Origin: JBFMEX01 sp040752215
Lineage (GTDB): Bacteria > Pseudomonadota > Alphaproteobacteria > Rhizobiales > Hyphomicrobiaceae
Length of the DNA: 24,108 bases
Direction of reading: 5' to 3'
Assembly: GCA_040752215.1 (NCBI GenBank)
Contig: JBFMEX010000029.1
Location: forward strand, 1-24,108
The position numbers and the translations under genes were made by a program. Within the stretch, counting starts at the first letter, position 1; each line of letters starts with the position of its first letter. Shown here piece after piece: positions 1 through 8,310 of the stretch. The notes below the pieces were generated by a model. The model did no database searches. It saw nothing but the letters and a program-made list of their open reading frames with translations, and had not been told where the DNA came from.

Positions 1-1
1 G

Positions 2-55
2 TCGCCTGCGCAGGCGACGGCGGAAGCTGCAGCGAAGGCGGCCGCGAAGCCCTGA
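2..55 (+). CDS. 3' end of an unidentified gene (Ala/Lys-rich tail)
   Basis: Frame 2 is open from the window edge to a TGA at 53-55. It encodes 17 residues dominated by Ala and Lys, with mostly G/C third positions. Such tails end several alphaproteobacterial DNA-binding or ribosomal proteins, but the fragment is too short to name. A second frame is also open here, so even the frame is tentative. Confidence 0.35.
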   Translation, partial: SPAQATAEAAAKAAAKP

Positions 56-194
56 GGGCACAACGGCGGCGCGCCGCCCTGGTTATGGCCGGAACCGCGA
101 TAACCGCGTCGTTCGAAAACGGGTTCCGCAAGCAATTCAATATGGTGTAGGTTTAATCGAGGGCCTTGTCTCGGATTGCGATCCTGTTGCTGCC

Positions 195-211
195 AGCCGC
201 GCCTCGCGGCT
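195..211 (+). promoter_or_regulatory. short inverted repeat upstream of the coiled-coil gene
   Basis: AGCCGCG (195-201) and CGCGGCT (205-211) are perfect arms separated by CCT. The repeat lies just before a GTG (214) and the ATG (232) of the next gene. It could be a leader hairpin that affects translation, or a chance GC-rich repeat. No convincing -35/-10 pair was found between 56 and 231. Confidence 0.25.
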
Positions 212-231
212 ACGTGAGTGAGTGCCAGACC

Positions 232-537
232 ATGAATTCGACGTCCCTCGACAAGCTCCGCGGCGGGCCCGCCCGCCAGCCCCAGGACGAGCGAATGGAG
301 CAGATCCGCGACCTCCTGGTCGGCGACGTGATCCGCGCCACCGAGATCCGCATCGCCGCCCTGGAGGCGCGCATCAAGGAGCTCGAGGCCGACGTCGGGC
401 GCCAGATCGACGCATTGGCCGCACGTCTCGAGGCGCTCTCCGCCGAGACCGGTGCCGGCCAGCGGACCGCCTTCGACGGGCTCGCCCAGTCGATCGTCGA
501 GCTCGGCGAGCGGGTCCGCCGCATCGCCAGGGAATAG
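232..537 (+). CDS. small coiled-coil protein of the GTPase/OmpA locus
   Basis: This encodes a 101-residue cytosolic protein with no signal peptide or membrane span. Residues 22-75 and 80-100 are charged amphipathic helices with coiled-coil heptads. The ATG at 232 is chosen because the polar N-terminus reads naturally from it. GTG 214 and TTG 166 are in-frame alternatives, and no start has a good ribosome binding site. Residues 23-38 match residues 13-28 of the next protein without gaps: Leu/Ile-Arg/Lys-Asp/Glu-Leu-Leu, then Arg-Ala-x-Glu at the same spacing. The gene ends 37 nt before the OmpA-family gene and is probably co-transcribed with it. I do not recognise a named family. From its position it may be an adaptor or oligomerisation partner for the membrane protein or the GTPase; that role is inference. 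Confidence 0.6.
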   Translation: MNSTSLDKLRGGPARQPQDERMEQIRDLLVGDVIRATEIRIAALEARIKELEADVGRQIDALAARLEALSAETGAGQRTAFDGLAQSIVELGERVRRIARE

Positions 538-574
538 CGCGGCGACGCCGCCCGATCTCGGCGCGAGGGAGACC

Positions 575-2806
575 ATGTCGCAAACGAGTCTCGAGAGAGC
601 GAGCACTGTCGGCCGGCTCAAGGAGCTGCTGTTCGATTCCGAGAGCCGTGCGATCGAAGAGCTGGCGCACCGCCTCGACGAGCTGGCCGCGCACGAGCCC
701 GCGCAGCGCGCCGCCCTGGAGCAGTCGCTGCGCGCCGAGATCGAGCGGCTCGCCGGCGCCGAGGAGGCGGCCCGCCTCGACCTGCTGACGCGGCTCGAGA
801 TCGTGTTCGAACGTGCCGGCACCGCCGAGCGCTTCCGCAGCAGCGTTGCCGATGTGCTCGACGGCGCACTTCGCACGGCCGAGGTCGAGCGCCACGCCGA
901 ACTCAGCGAGGCGATGGCACCGCTGGTCGTGCGCATCATCAAGACCGAGATCCGCAATAGCCAGGACGAGCTGGTCGATGCGCTCTATCCGATCACCGGG
1001 CGCATGGTGAAGGCTTACGTCGCCAGCGCGATGCGCGATCTGATGGACCAGATCAACCGCCGCCTCGAGGGCAATCCGGTCATGCTGCGCATCCGCAGCC
1101 TGCTCACCGGCCGCTCGATGGCCGAGCTGGCGCTGGCCGACACGCAGCAGCTCGAGGTCGAGGACCTCATGCTGGTGCGCCGCACGACCGGGGAGCTGGT
1201 CGCCCGCTATCCCGTCCAAGGCACCGCCCGCGACCACGTGATGGCCGCGATCCTGTCTGCCATCAACTCGTTCGCGATCGAGGCGCTGGGCGACAGGGGC
1301 TCGGCGCTGCGCGAGATCGATCTCGGCGAGGAGCGCCTGTACTTGCGCGCCTCGCCGCTCTATCTGCTCGCCGCCACCTGCCGCGGCACCGCCCCGGATT
1401 CGATCGAGCAGATCATCGACGACGAGTTCCTCGCCGCGATCGACGCCCAGCACCGCGAGGTCGAGGCGGCCGGCGCGACCGGCAATGCGGAGGTCGGCTC
1501 GTCGATCCTCCTCGAGCGGCTCGGCCAGCGCCTCGAGCAGCGCATCTCCGACAAGCGAGCCGAGATCGACGGCATGCCGCTCGGGATCCGGCCCGGCAAA
1601 GCGCTCGCCTGGATCGCCGGCGTGCTGCTGTTCGGCTGGCTCGCCTGGGCGCAGTTCGGCGCCTACGAGACCAATCGCGTGCGCACGATTGCGCTCGACA
1701 TGATCGACGCCACGCCGGAGATCAAGGGCTATCCGACCCGCCCCGACGTGCGTGCGCGCGGCCGCGAGCTGGTGCTGACCGGTCTCGCGCCGACCAACGC
1801 CGCCAAGGACGCCCTGTTGGCGCGGCTCGACCGCGCGCTGCCGGCGGTCAGGCTCGTCGACCAGATCGCCATCGTGCCGAACAGCGCGGCGGCGATCGAG
1901 CCGGAGATCGAGCGCGTACGCCGTGACCTCTCGGGGCTCGAGGTCGAGTTCGCGCAGCGGGCGATCCGACGCGCGAGCGCGCGGGCGCAGAGCCGCATCG
2001 AGGTCGTGGTGAGCGAGCTGAAGCGCCTGACATCGGCGCTCGACGACCGCCAGGCGATCGCCCGGGCACGCGAGCTGACGGCCTCGATCGAGCAGGCCTC
2101 GCGCGAGCTGGCGACGATGGTCTCGGTCGCCGCCGCTCCGGCCCACGACGCCGCCAGCCTCGAGGTGCTGGCGAGCCCGGCGAGCGAGGTCGGCCAGAGG
2201 CTGGCGTCGGCGTCGGATCAGGTCGCCCTGCTGCTGACCCCGGGAGCCGAGCCGGCCAAGGCGCGCGAGGAGGCCAGGCGTCAGCCGTTGCCGGTGCTCG
2301 AGGGCATCGACGCGATGGCGGCCGAGGCCGAGCGTCTCGCCGCCGTCACGGTCGCTCTGGTGCAGGCTGATGCGGCGATGAAGCGCGTGCCGGCGCCGGT
2401 TCCGCCGCAGGCCGTGGTGGTGCGTGACGAGCCTCAGCCGCGCGCGCTGCTCGAGGCGTTTGCGCGCTCGCACGCCGTGTTCTTCTCCGACGACATCTTC
2501 TACCGCGACGAGGCCGCGGCTATGGCGACGCTCGACGAGCTGGCGCAACTGATGTCTCGGACGACGGACGTGATCCGCCTCGTCGGCTATACCGACGAGC
2601 GCGGCGCGCATTCCCGCAACAGCCTGCTCTCGCTGTCGCGCGCGCAAAAGGTGCGCGATGCGCTCGTCTCCCGCGGCATCGCATCGAGCCGCCTGGTCGC
2701 GATCGGACGGCCGGGCTCGCTCGACATCTCGCCCGAGACCGGAACTGCGAGCCCCAACCGCCGGGTCGAGTTCGAGATCGGCTTCATCGGCGAGGCGGCC
2801 AATTGA
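575..2806 (+). CDS. single-span membrane protein with cytosolic domain, BON-like and OmpA peptidoglycan-binding domains
   Basis: The ATG at 575 follows a good purine-rich site (GAGGGAG, 565-571) and gives 743 aa. Residues 1-75 are coiled-coil. Residues about 100-330 are a cytosolic helical and alpha/beta region; 194-274 have alternating strands and a helix that could be a roadblock/longin- or PAS-like fold. A membrane span lies at about 343-361. Residues 379-435 resemble a BON domain, 440-600 are helical, and 629-737 form an OmpA C-terminal domain. In that domain Asp674 and Arg689 are 15 residues apart, as are the two residues that contact diaminopimelate in Acinetobacter OmpA. The NRR motif is at 728-730. 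The protein should sit in the inner membrane and grip peptidoglycan in the periplasm. I recall similar OmpA proteins beside small GTPases in other bacteria, but the cytosolic domain has no function known to me. Confidence 0.85.
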   Translation: MSQTSLERASTVGRLKELLFDSESRAIEELAHRLDELAAHEPAQRAALEQSLRAEIERLAGAEEAARLDLLTRLEIVFERAGTAERFRSSVADVLDGALRTAEVERHAELSEAMAPLVVRIIKTEIRNSQDELVDALYPITGRMVKAYVASAMRDLMDQINRRLEGNPVMLRIRSLLTGRSMAELALADTQQLEVEDLMLVRRTTGELVARYPVQGTARDHVMAAILSAINSFAIEALGDRGSALREIDLGEERLYLRASPLYLLAATCRGTAPDSIEQIIDDEFLAAIDAQHREVEAAGATGNAEVGSSILLERLGQRLEQRISDKRAEIDGMPLGIRPGKALAWIAGVLLFGWLAWAQFGAYETNRVRTIALDMIDATPEIKGYPTRPDVRARGRELVLTGLAPTNAAKDALLARLDRALPAVRLVDQIAIVPNSAAAIEPEIERVRRDLSGLEVEFAQRAIRRASARAQSRIEVVVSELKRLTSALDDRQAIARARELTASIEQASRELATMVSVAAAPAHDAASLEVLASPASEVGQRLASASDQVALLLTPGAEPAKAREEARRQPLPVLEGIDAMAAEAERLAAVTVALVQADAAMKRVPAPVPPQAVVVRDEPQPRALLEAFARSHAVFFSDDIFYRDEAAAMATLDELAQLMSRTTDVIRLVGYTDERGAHSRNSLLSLSRAQKVRDALVSRGIASSRLVAIGRPGSLDISPETGTASPNRRVEFEIGFIGEAAN

Positions 2807-2839
2807 TTCCCTTGACCGAGAGCCGAGATCCGCGCCGTT

Positions 2840-2862
2840 GCCGGCCGCGTGCGGCGGCCGGC
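2840..2862 (+). terminator. GC hairpin after the OmpA-like gene
   Basis: Perfect 9-bp arms GCCGGCCGC and GCGGCCGGC enclose a 5-nt loop, 34 nt after the stop codon. A wider pair of arms, GAGAGCCG and CGGCTCTC, overlaps it. No T tract follows, so this may be a terminator, an RNA-stability hairpin or a partial attenuator before the GTPase gene. Confidence 0.45.
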
Positions 2863-2961
2863 TCTCGCAGCGAGGCGCGCTGCGCGCGAAGCCAGGACTC
2901 ACCGGCGCACGAGTCGGTGTCGGCAACAGGATCAGACTCGCGCGCACCAGTGTGAGGTCGC

Positions 2962-3462
2962 ATGGCAGCCTATAAAGTCATGCTGCTTGGCGAGATCGGC
3001 GTCGGCAAGTCGTCGCTCGTCCGCCGGCTCGTGCTGGATCGCTTCGACATCGACTACAAGCCGACCATCGGCGTCGACGTCTACCGCTACGAGGTGCCGG
3101 CGGACACGGGCCGCCCCGCCGTCAGCCTGATCATCTGGGACACCGACGGCAACTTCGGCGAGGCGATCTTCCGCCACGTCTACATGAAGGAGGCGGCCGC
3201 CGCGCTGGTCGTCGGCGATGCGACGCGCATCGAGACGCTCGACACCATGGCGGAGCTCGGCGCCGGCTTCCGCGATGCGTTTCCGGGCCGCCATTGGGCC
3301 TACATCGTTAACAAGCTCGATCTCGTGGGCGAGGCGGTCGCCGCGCTGCCCGAGCCGTTGACGCGGCCCGGGATCACCCTGACCCGCACCAGCGCGCTGA
3401 CCGGCCACAACGTGCAGGCCGCGTTCCACCAGGCGGCGGCGACCATCGTTCGGCGGAGCTGA
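2962..3462 (+). CDS. Rab/Ras-like small GTPase
   Basis: This is a 166-residue single G domain; the ATG follows GAGG at 2953-2956. The motifs are all present: P-loop GEIGVGKSS at 10-18, switch I Thr35 in PTIG, G3 DTDG at 60-63, G4 NKLD at 117-120 and G5 SAL at 144-146. The residue after G3 is Asn64, where Ras has catalytic Gln61. P-loop position 12 is Ile, where Ras has Gly and Rabs usually have Ser. Both changes suggest slow intrinsic GTP hydrolysis. There is no C-terminal Cys box for lipidation, so membrane recruitment would need a partner; the upstream membrane protein is the obvious candidate. The protein belongs to the bacterial small GTPases related to Rab and MglA. Its stop lies 4 nt before the kinase start. 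The molecular role is unknown. Confidence 0.9.
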   Translation: MAAYKVMLLGEIGVGKSSLVRRLVLDRFDIDYKPTIGVDVYRYEVPADTGRPAVSLIIWDTDGNFGEAIFRHVYMKEAAAALVVGDATRIETLDTMAELGAGFRDAFPGRHWAYIVNKLDLVGEAVAALPEPLTRPGITLTRTSALTGHNVQAAFHQAAATIVRRS

Positions 3463-3466
3463 GGTC

Positions 3467-4615
3467 TTGGCGAGCGACGAGATCACCCCTTCCAAGGCTG
3501 CGCCGCTGCTGGCCGCCGGCCGGCTGCTGGCTGAGCGCGGCGGCTATGGTCTCGTCTGGCTGGATCCCGGGCTCGTCGTCACCGCCCGCTACGGGCGTCT
3601 CGTCGACTTCGTCGAGATCGGCGAGCCGGTGACCGATGCACTCTTGCCGCTGATCGGCCTGGAGGCGGAAATCCGCGCTCTGGCCGGCAATGCCGACGCC
3701 GTGGTGGAGCTGCCGGCGGTGGCAATCCATCTGCCGGGGCGCGAGATCCCGCGCCTCAACATCACCGCGCTGTCGACCGGCTCCGGCGAAACGCTGCTGC
3801 TCGTCTCGCGCGCGATCACCCGCGCCGACCTCGAGGCCCAGCTCGCTGCCCACATGCGCGCGCGGCTGATCGCCGAATCGGAGCTCAGAGCCAAGTCGCG
3901 CGCGCTGGCGCTCGCCAATCGAGATCTCGAGGACTTCGCCGCCATCATCTCCCACGACCTGCTCGCGCCGCTGCGCGCCATGCGCAAGCTCACCGACGAT
4001 GCCCGCGGCGATATCCTGCGCTCCGCCGACGAGCAGGCGCTCTCCAGGCTCGACGACATCGCAAGCCAGTCGAGCCGCATGTCGCGGATGCTGCGCGAGC
4101 TGCTCGACTACGCCAGCGTCGGCCGCAAGGACGAGGTGGTAGCCGAGGTCGACACACGCCGCCTGATCGAGGACATAGTCCGCTCGATCCCGAGACCCGA
4201 AGGCATTGCGCTGCGGATCGAAGGCCACTGGCCGCGGCTCGAGGTCGCGGGTGCAGCGCTCGACCTCGCGCTGCGCAATCTCGTCGCCAATGCCGTCAAG
4301 CACCACGATGGACCGCCGGGGTTGGTCACCGTCTCGGCCGCGGAGGGCGAGGGCTGCGTCTCGTTTGCCGTCGCCGACGACGGGCCGGGCATCGATCCCC
4401 GCTACCACGAGGCGATTCTGCTGCCGTTCCGCACCCTCGCCGCGCCGGACCGCGCAGCCGGGGGCAGCGGATTGGGCCTGGCGTTCGTCAAGCGGGCGGC
4501 CGAGGCAATGGGCGCGCGCTTCGAGGTGCGCTCCGATCCAATGTCGCGCCGCGGCGCCACATTCGTGCTGACCGTCCCGCGCCGCCGGTCGCGCCCGTCA
4601 GCGGGTGACGACTGA
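3467..4615 (+). CDS. PAS-type histidine kinase
   Basis: This is a 382-residue soluble kinase. Translation most likely begins at TTG 3467, since GGAG at 3455-3458 is 8 nt upstream and the start is 4 nt after the GTPase stop. Residues about 20-115 have a PAS-like pattern. A helical linker at 118-155 leads to the dimerisation box with phospho-acceptor His163 in SHDLLAPLR. The ATP-binding domain has the N box NLVANAVKHH (271-280), the G1 box DDGPGI (304-309) and the G2 box GSGLGLAF (333-340). There is no membrane span, so the signal is cytosolic and might be the GTPase or its membrane partner. A single-domain response regulator follows on the same strand and is the likely phosphate receiver. Confidence 0.88.
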   Translation: MASDEITPSKAAPLLAAGRLLAERGGYGLVWLDPGLVVTARYGRLVDFVEIGEPVTDALLPLIGLEAEIRALAGNADAVVELPAVAIHLPGREIPRLNITALSTGSGETLLLVSRAITRADLEAQLAAHMRARLIAESELRAKSRALALANRDLEDFAAIISHDLLAPLRAMRKLTDDARGDILRSADEQALSRLDDIASQSSRMSRMLRELLDYASVGRKDEVVAEVDTRRLIEDIVRSIPRPEGIALRIEGHWPRLEVAGAALDLALRNLVANAVKHHDGPPGLVTVSAAEGEGCVSFAVADDGPGIDPRYHEAILLPFRTLAAPDRAAGGSGLGLAFVKRAAEAMGARFEVRSDPMSRRGATFVLTVPRRRSRPSAGDD

Positions 4616-4704
4616 CTGGTGGCGTTTGCCGTAACGGTCGGCGCATGTTCAGGAAGACTGCGCATTTCCCCTGGTCTTCGCCGTGCGGACTGAATAGTCT
4701 CGCC

Positions 4705-4718
4705 CCTGCTGTAGCAGG
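4705..4718 (+). promoter_or_regulatory. inverted repeat between kinase and response regulator
   Basis: CCTGCT-GT-AGCAGG is a perfect 6-bp inverted repeat in the 147-bp gap before the response regulator. It could be an operator half-site pair. No clear promoter hexamers were found beside it. Confidence 0.2.
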
Positions 4719-4762
4719 CGGCGAGGCGTCGATCGTCGGTCGCGGGCATTCTCGGAGCAAAC

Positions 4763-5248
4763 ATGGTTTCGTCGGCATCGCGCTCGGGGGGCGACTTTCT
4801 CGACAAGAGGAGCGGGGTCACCAAATCGCGCCGGGCGCTGCGCACCGTTCACGACGTCCTGATCGTCGAGGACGAGACCTTCGATGCCGACCGGCTGAAG
4901 GCCACGCTGCACCTTATTCTGGGCTACGACATCGAGATTCGCCGTGCCGCCACGCTCGGCAGCGCGCTCGACGCGGTGATCGCGCGCCAGCCGGAGATCG
5001 TATTCCTCGACGACGTGCTGAAGCCGAGCGACAACGCGAGCCACACTATTCCCTTCCTGCGCCACGCCGGCTTCACCGGGCCGATCGTCGTCATCAGCGG
5101 ACAGGTGACGCGGCAACGCCGGGCCACTCTGCTCGAGGCCGGCGCGATCGACGTCATTCACAAGGATGACGTCGACAGCGTGCGCGTTGGCGAGGCGCTG
5201 CAGCGCGTGCTCGGCGGCGATGCCCCGGACGCGCCGGCCAAGAGGTGA
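4763..5248 (+). CDS. single-domain response regulator
   Basis: This encodes 161 aa: a basic N-terminal tail of about 28 residues, then one receiver domain. The acidic pair is Glu36-Asp37. The phospho-acceptor is Asp84, four residues before Pro88 as in CheY, although Asp83 is adjacent. The switch Ser is Ser112 and the conserved Lys is Lys134. There is no DNA-binding or enzymatic output domain, so signalling should occur by protein contact, as in CheY or Spo0F. GGAG near 4754 precedes the ATG. The gene lies 147 nt after the kinase, so it may be co-transcribed or have its own promoter. The kinase at 3467-4615 is the natural partner. The target is unknown; the GTPase or OmpA-like protein are possibilities. 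Confidence 0.85.
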   Translation: MVSSASRSGGDFLDKRSGVTKSRRALRTVHDVLIVEDETFDADRLKATLHLILGYDIEIRRAATLGSALDAVIARQPEIVFLDDVLKPSDNASHTIPFLRHAGFTGPIVVISGQVTRQRRATLLEAGAIDVIHKDDVDSVRVGEALQRVLGGDAPDAPAKR

Positions 5249-5318
5249 GCCTCCGCTGCGGATCGCCGGCACCACCGACTTGCACGCGCCAGCCAACAAC
5301 ACGAATCGGGAGCAGAGA

Positions 5319-6818
<1,500 letters not shown>

Positions 6819-6876
6819 GCGACTGTCTCGGCGGTCGAGCGGTTCGCCATGGCTTTCGCTCCCCGCCGCGACGCGA

Positions 6877-6905
6877 TTGACTTTCCGCCCCGCCTCGACG
6901 ATAAA
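6877..6905 (+). promoter_or_regulatory. sigma-70-type promoter for rplU-rpmA
   Basis: TTGACT (6877-6882), a 17-nt spacer, then GATAAA (6900-6905). Spacing is ideal and both hexamers are close to consensus. It predicts transcription from about 6912 and a leader of about 170 nt before rplU. Confidence 0.7.
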
Positions 6906-6916
6906 GCCCGCGCACC

Positions 6917-7013
6917 GTGCCGGGGGCTCTCCGGCGCGAATGAGGCGCTGCCCGAGGCTCCGGTTGGCCGGTTTCGTGCCAACCCCATGAAAGTCCGCGC
7001 ATTTTCCGCGCGG
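6917..7013 (+). promoter_or_regulatory. structured 5' leader of rplU
   Basis: Three hairpins follow in order. GTGCCGG (6917-6923) pairs with CCGGCGC (6931-6937) with one G-U pair. GGTTGGC (6962-6968) pairs perfectly with GCCAACC (6978-6984). CCGCGC (6995-7000) pairs perfectly with GCGCGG (7008-7013). A short fourth stem, CCCC/GGGG, is at 7043-7054. The array sits between the promoter and a ribosomal protein gene, a place where autogenous leaders occur. The function is inferred. Confidence 0.45.
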
Positions 7014-7080
7014 CGCCACAGGGCGCGGTAACGTGGCCGGGACCCCTACCGGGGGCACCGCCCGAACCAGGGAAAGACCC

Positions 7081-7395
7081 ATGTACGCAGTCATCAAGAC
7101 CGGCGGCAAGCAGTACCGTGTCGCCAAGGACGACGTCATCACCATCGAGCGGCTCGACGGCGAGGCCGGAGAGACGATCGAGTTCAACGAGGTGCTGATG
7201 GTCGGCGACGGCGCCGGCGCTAAGGTCGGCACGCCTCTGGTTGCTGGCGCCAAGGTCACCGCCGAGCTGGTCGCCCAGGCGCGCGGCCCCAAGGTGATCG
7301 CGTTCAAGAAGCGCCGCCGCAAGAACTCGCGCCGCAAGATCGGCCACCGCCAGGACCTCTCCAAGGTCCGCATCACCGGCATCATCGGCGCCTGA
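7081..7395 (+). CDS. rplU: 50S ribosomal protein bL21
   Basis: This encodes 104 aa, the normal length for bL21, which binds 23S rRNA in the large subunit. It starts with MYAVIKTGGKQYRV, the family signature. The basic segment KKRRRKNSRRKIGHRQ (about 76-91) and the ending TGIIGA are also typical. The ATG at 7081 follows GGGAAAG. It is the first gene of rplU-rpmA, with rpmA 24 nt downstream, driven by the promoter at 6877-6905. Confidence 0.97.
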   Translation: MYAVIKTGGKQYRVAKDDVITIERLDGEAGETIEFNEVLMVGDGAGAKVGTPLVAGAKVTAELVAQARGPKVIAFKKRRRKNSRRKIGHRQDLSKVRITGIIGA

Positions 7396-7419
7396 GCCCC
7401 CGTTATGAGGAACTGACAG

Positions 7420-7692
7420 ATGGCACAAAAGAAAGCGGGCGGCTCGTCGAAGAACGGTCGCGATTCGGAGTCGAAGCGCCTCGGCGTCAAGCGCTACGGC
7501 GGCGAGCACGTGATCCCCGGCAACATCCTGGTCCGTCAGCGCGGCACCAAGTGGCACCCCGGCACGGGCGTCGGCATGGGCACCGATCACACCATCTTCG
7601 CGGTCGAGGAGGGCAAGGTCGAGTTCAAGACCAAGCGCAACGGCCGGATCTACATCTCGGTCCGCCCGCTCGCGACCGAGGCCGCCGAGTAG
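7420..7692 (+). CDS. rpmA: 50S ribosomal protein bL27
   Basis: This encodes 90 aa, standard for bL27, whose N-terminus reaches the peptidyl transferase centre. The start MAQKKAGGSSKNGRDS and the segments SKRLGVKRYGGE and GTKWHPG identify it. There is no Firmicutes-type cleaved N-terminal extension. GAGGA at 7407-7411 precedes the ATG. It is co-transcribed with rplU and followed 32 nt later by a strong hairpin. Confidence 0.97.
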   Translation: MAQKKAGGSSKNGRDSESKRLGVKRYGGEHVIPGNILVRQRGTKWHPGTGVGMGTDHTIFAVEEGKVEFKTKRNGRIYISVRPLATEAAE

Positions 7693-7724
7693 TCAGTCTC
7701 CTGGTACGCTCGAGGTCACTGTTG

Positions 7725-7750
7725 AGGGGGAGGCGGCGACGTCTCCCCCT
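7725..7750 (+). terminator. terminator after rpmA
   Basis: AGGGGGAG (7725-7732) and CTCCCCCT (7743-7750) form a perfect 8-bp stem with a 10-nt loop. The T-containing GTTCGTTGTC follows. This should end most rplU-rpmA transcripts; the next gene begins only 20 nt later. Confidence 0.7.
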
Positions 7751-7769
7751 GTTCGTTGTCGAGTGCCCC

Positions 7770-8306
7770 ATGAAGCTGCTCCGCCGCCGAGATCCGGACA
7801 CGATTGCGACGCGCCGTCTCGAGCTGAGGCCACTCGCGGCCAAGCATGCCAGGCGCATTGCGCTGCTCGCCGGCGATTTCGACGTCGCGCGTATGACGGC
7901 GCGCATCCCGCATCCCTACACGACGGCCGAAGCGCAAGCTTGGCTTGAGACGCTGGAGCCGAGCGAGGTCGTGCGCGGCATCTTCCGCGGTCGCACACTC
8001 ATCGGTGCCTGCGGCTACACGCTCGCCGCCAACGGCTCGGCCGAGATCGGCTATTGGATCGGCAAGCCCTACTGGGGCCGCGGCTATGCCACCGAGGCCG
8101 CCACTGCGCTCGTCGCCCATGCCTTCAACGGCGCCGGGCTCGCCCGCCTCACCTGCGGCCACCTCGTCGACAATACGGCCTCGGCGCGCGTCATCGCCAA
8201 GCTCGGCTTCCGTCGCTTCGGCTTCGACCGCGTGTGGTGCGAGGCGCGTGGCATGTGGATGCCGGCGCTGCGCTACGAGCTGATGAAGCCGGCCGATGCA
8301 GGGTGA
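7770..8306 (+). CDS. GNAT-family N-acetyltransferase (RimJ/RimL-like)
   Basis: This encodes 178 aa. The N-terminal TRRLELRPL strand and the acetyl-CoA loop WGRGYATEAATAL near residues 104-116 are the GNAT signature. The later segment DNTASARVIAKLGFRRFG is typical of the RimJ/RimL-like group that acetylates protein N-termini or small substrates. The ATG at 7770 has no strong ribosome binding site and lies just after the rpmA terminator. The next GNAT gene follows immediately. GNAT genes between rpmA and obgE are common in Rhizobiales. The substrate is unknown. Confidence 0.88.
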   Translation: MKLLRRRDPDTIATRRLELRPLAAKHARRIALLAGDFDVARMTARIPHPYTTAEAQAWLETLEPSEVVRGIFRGRTLIGACGYTLAANGSAEIGYWIGKPYWGRGYATEAATALVAHAFNGAGLARLTCGHLVDNTASARVIAKLGFRRFGFDRVWCEARGMWMPALRYELMKPADAG

Positions 8307-8310
8307 GGCC

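Noticed and set aside
1..18. 18-bp perfect palindrome at the window start, sharing CCTGCGCAGG with the last 10 bases of the window
   Set aside because: Both copies lie in likely coding ends, no longer repeat surrounds them, and the match at the two edges is probably chance.
75..115. GGAAC...CGTT resembling an EcfG general-stress promoter upstream of the signalling locus
   Set aside because: The spacer is 14 nt, while EcfG-type promoters need about 16-17 nt.
374..2947. 857-codon open frame on the minus strand opposite the OmpA-like gene
   Set aside because: Shadow frame caused by high GC; its product is Arg/Leu-biased without motifs, while the plus strand encodes clear domains and good codon use.
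6849..7031. 60-codon open frame in the rplU leader
   Set aside because: No binding site, Arg/Ala/Pro-rich product, and it spans the promoter and leader hairpins.
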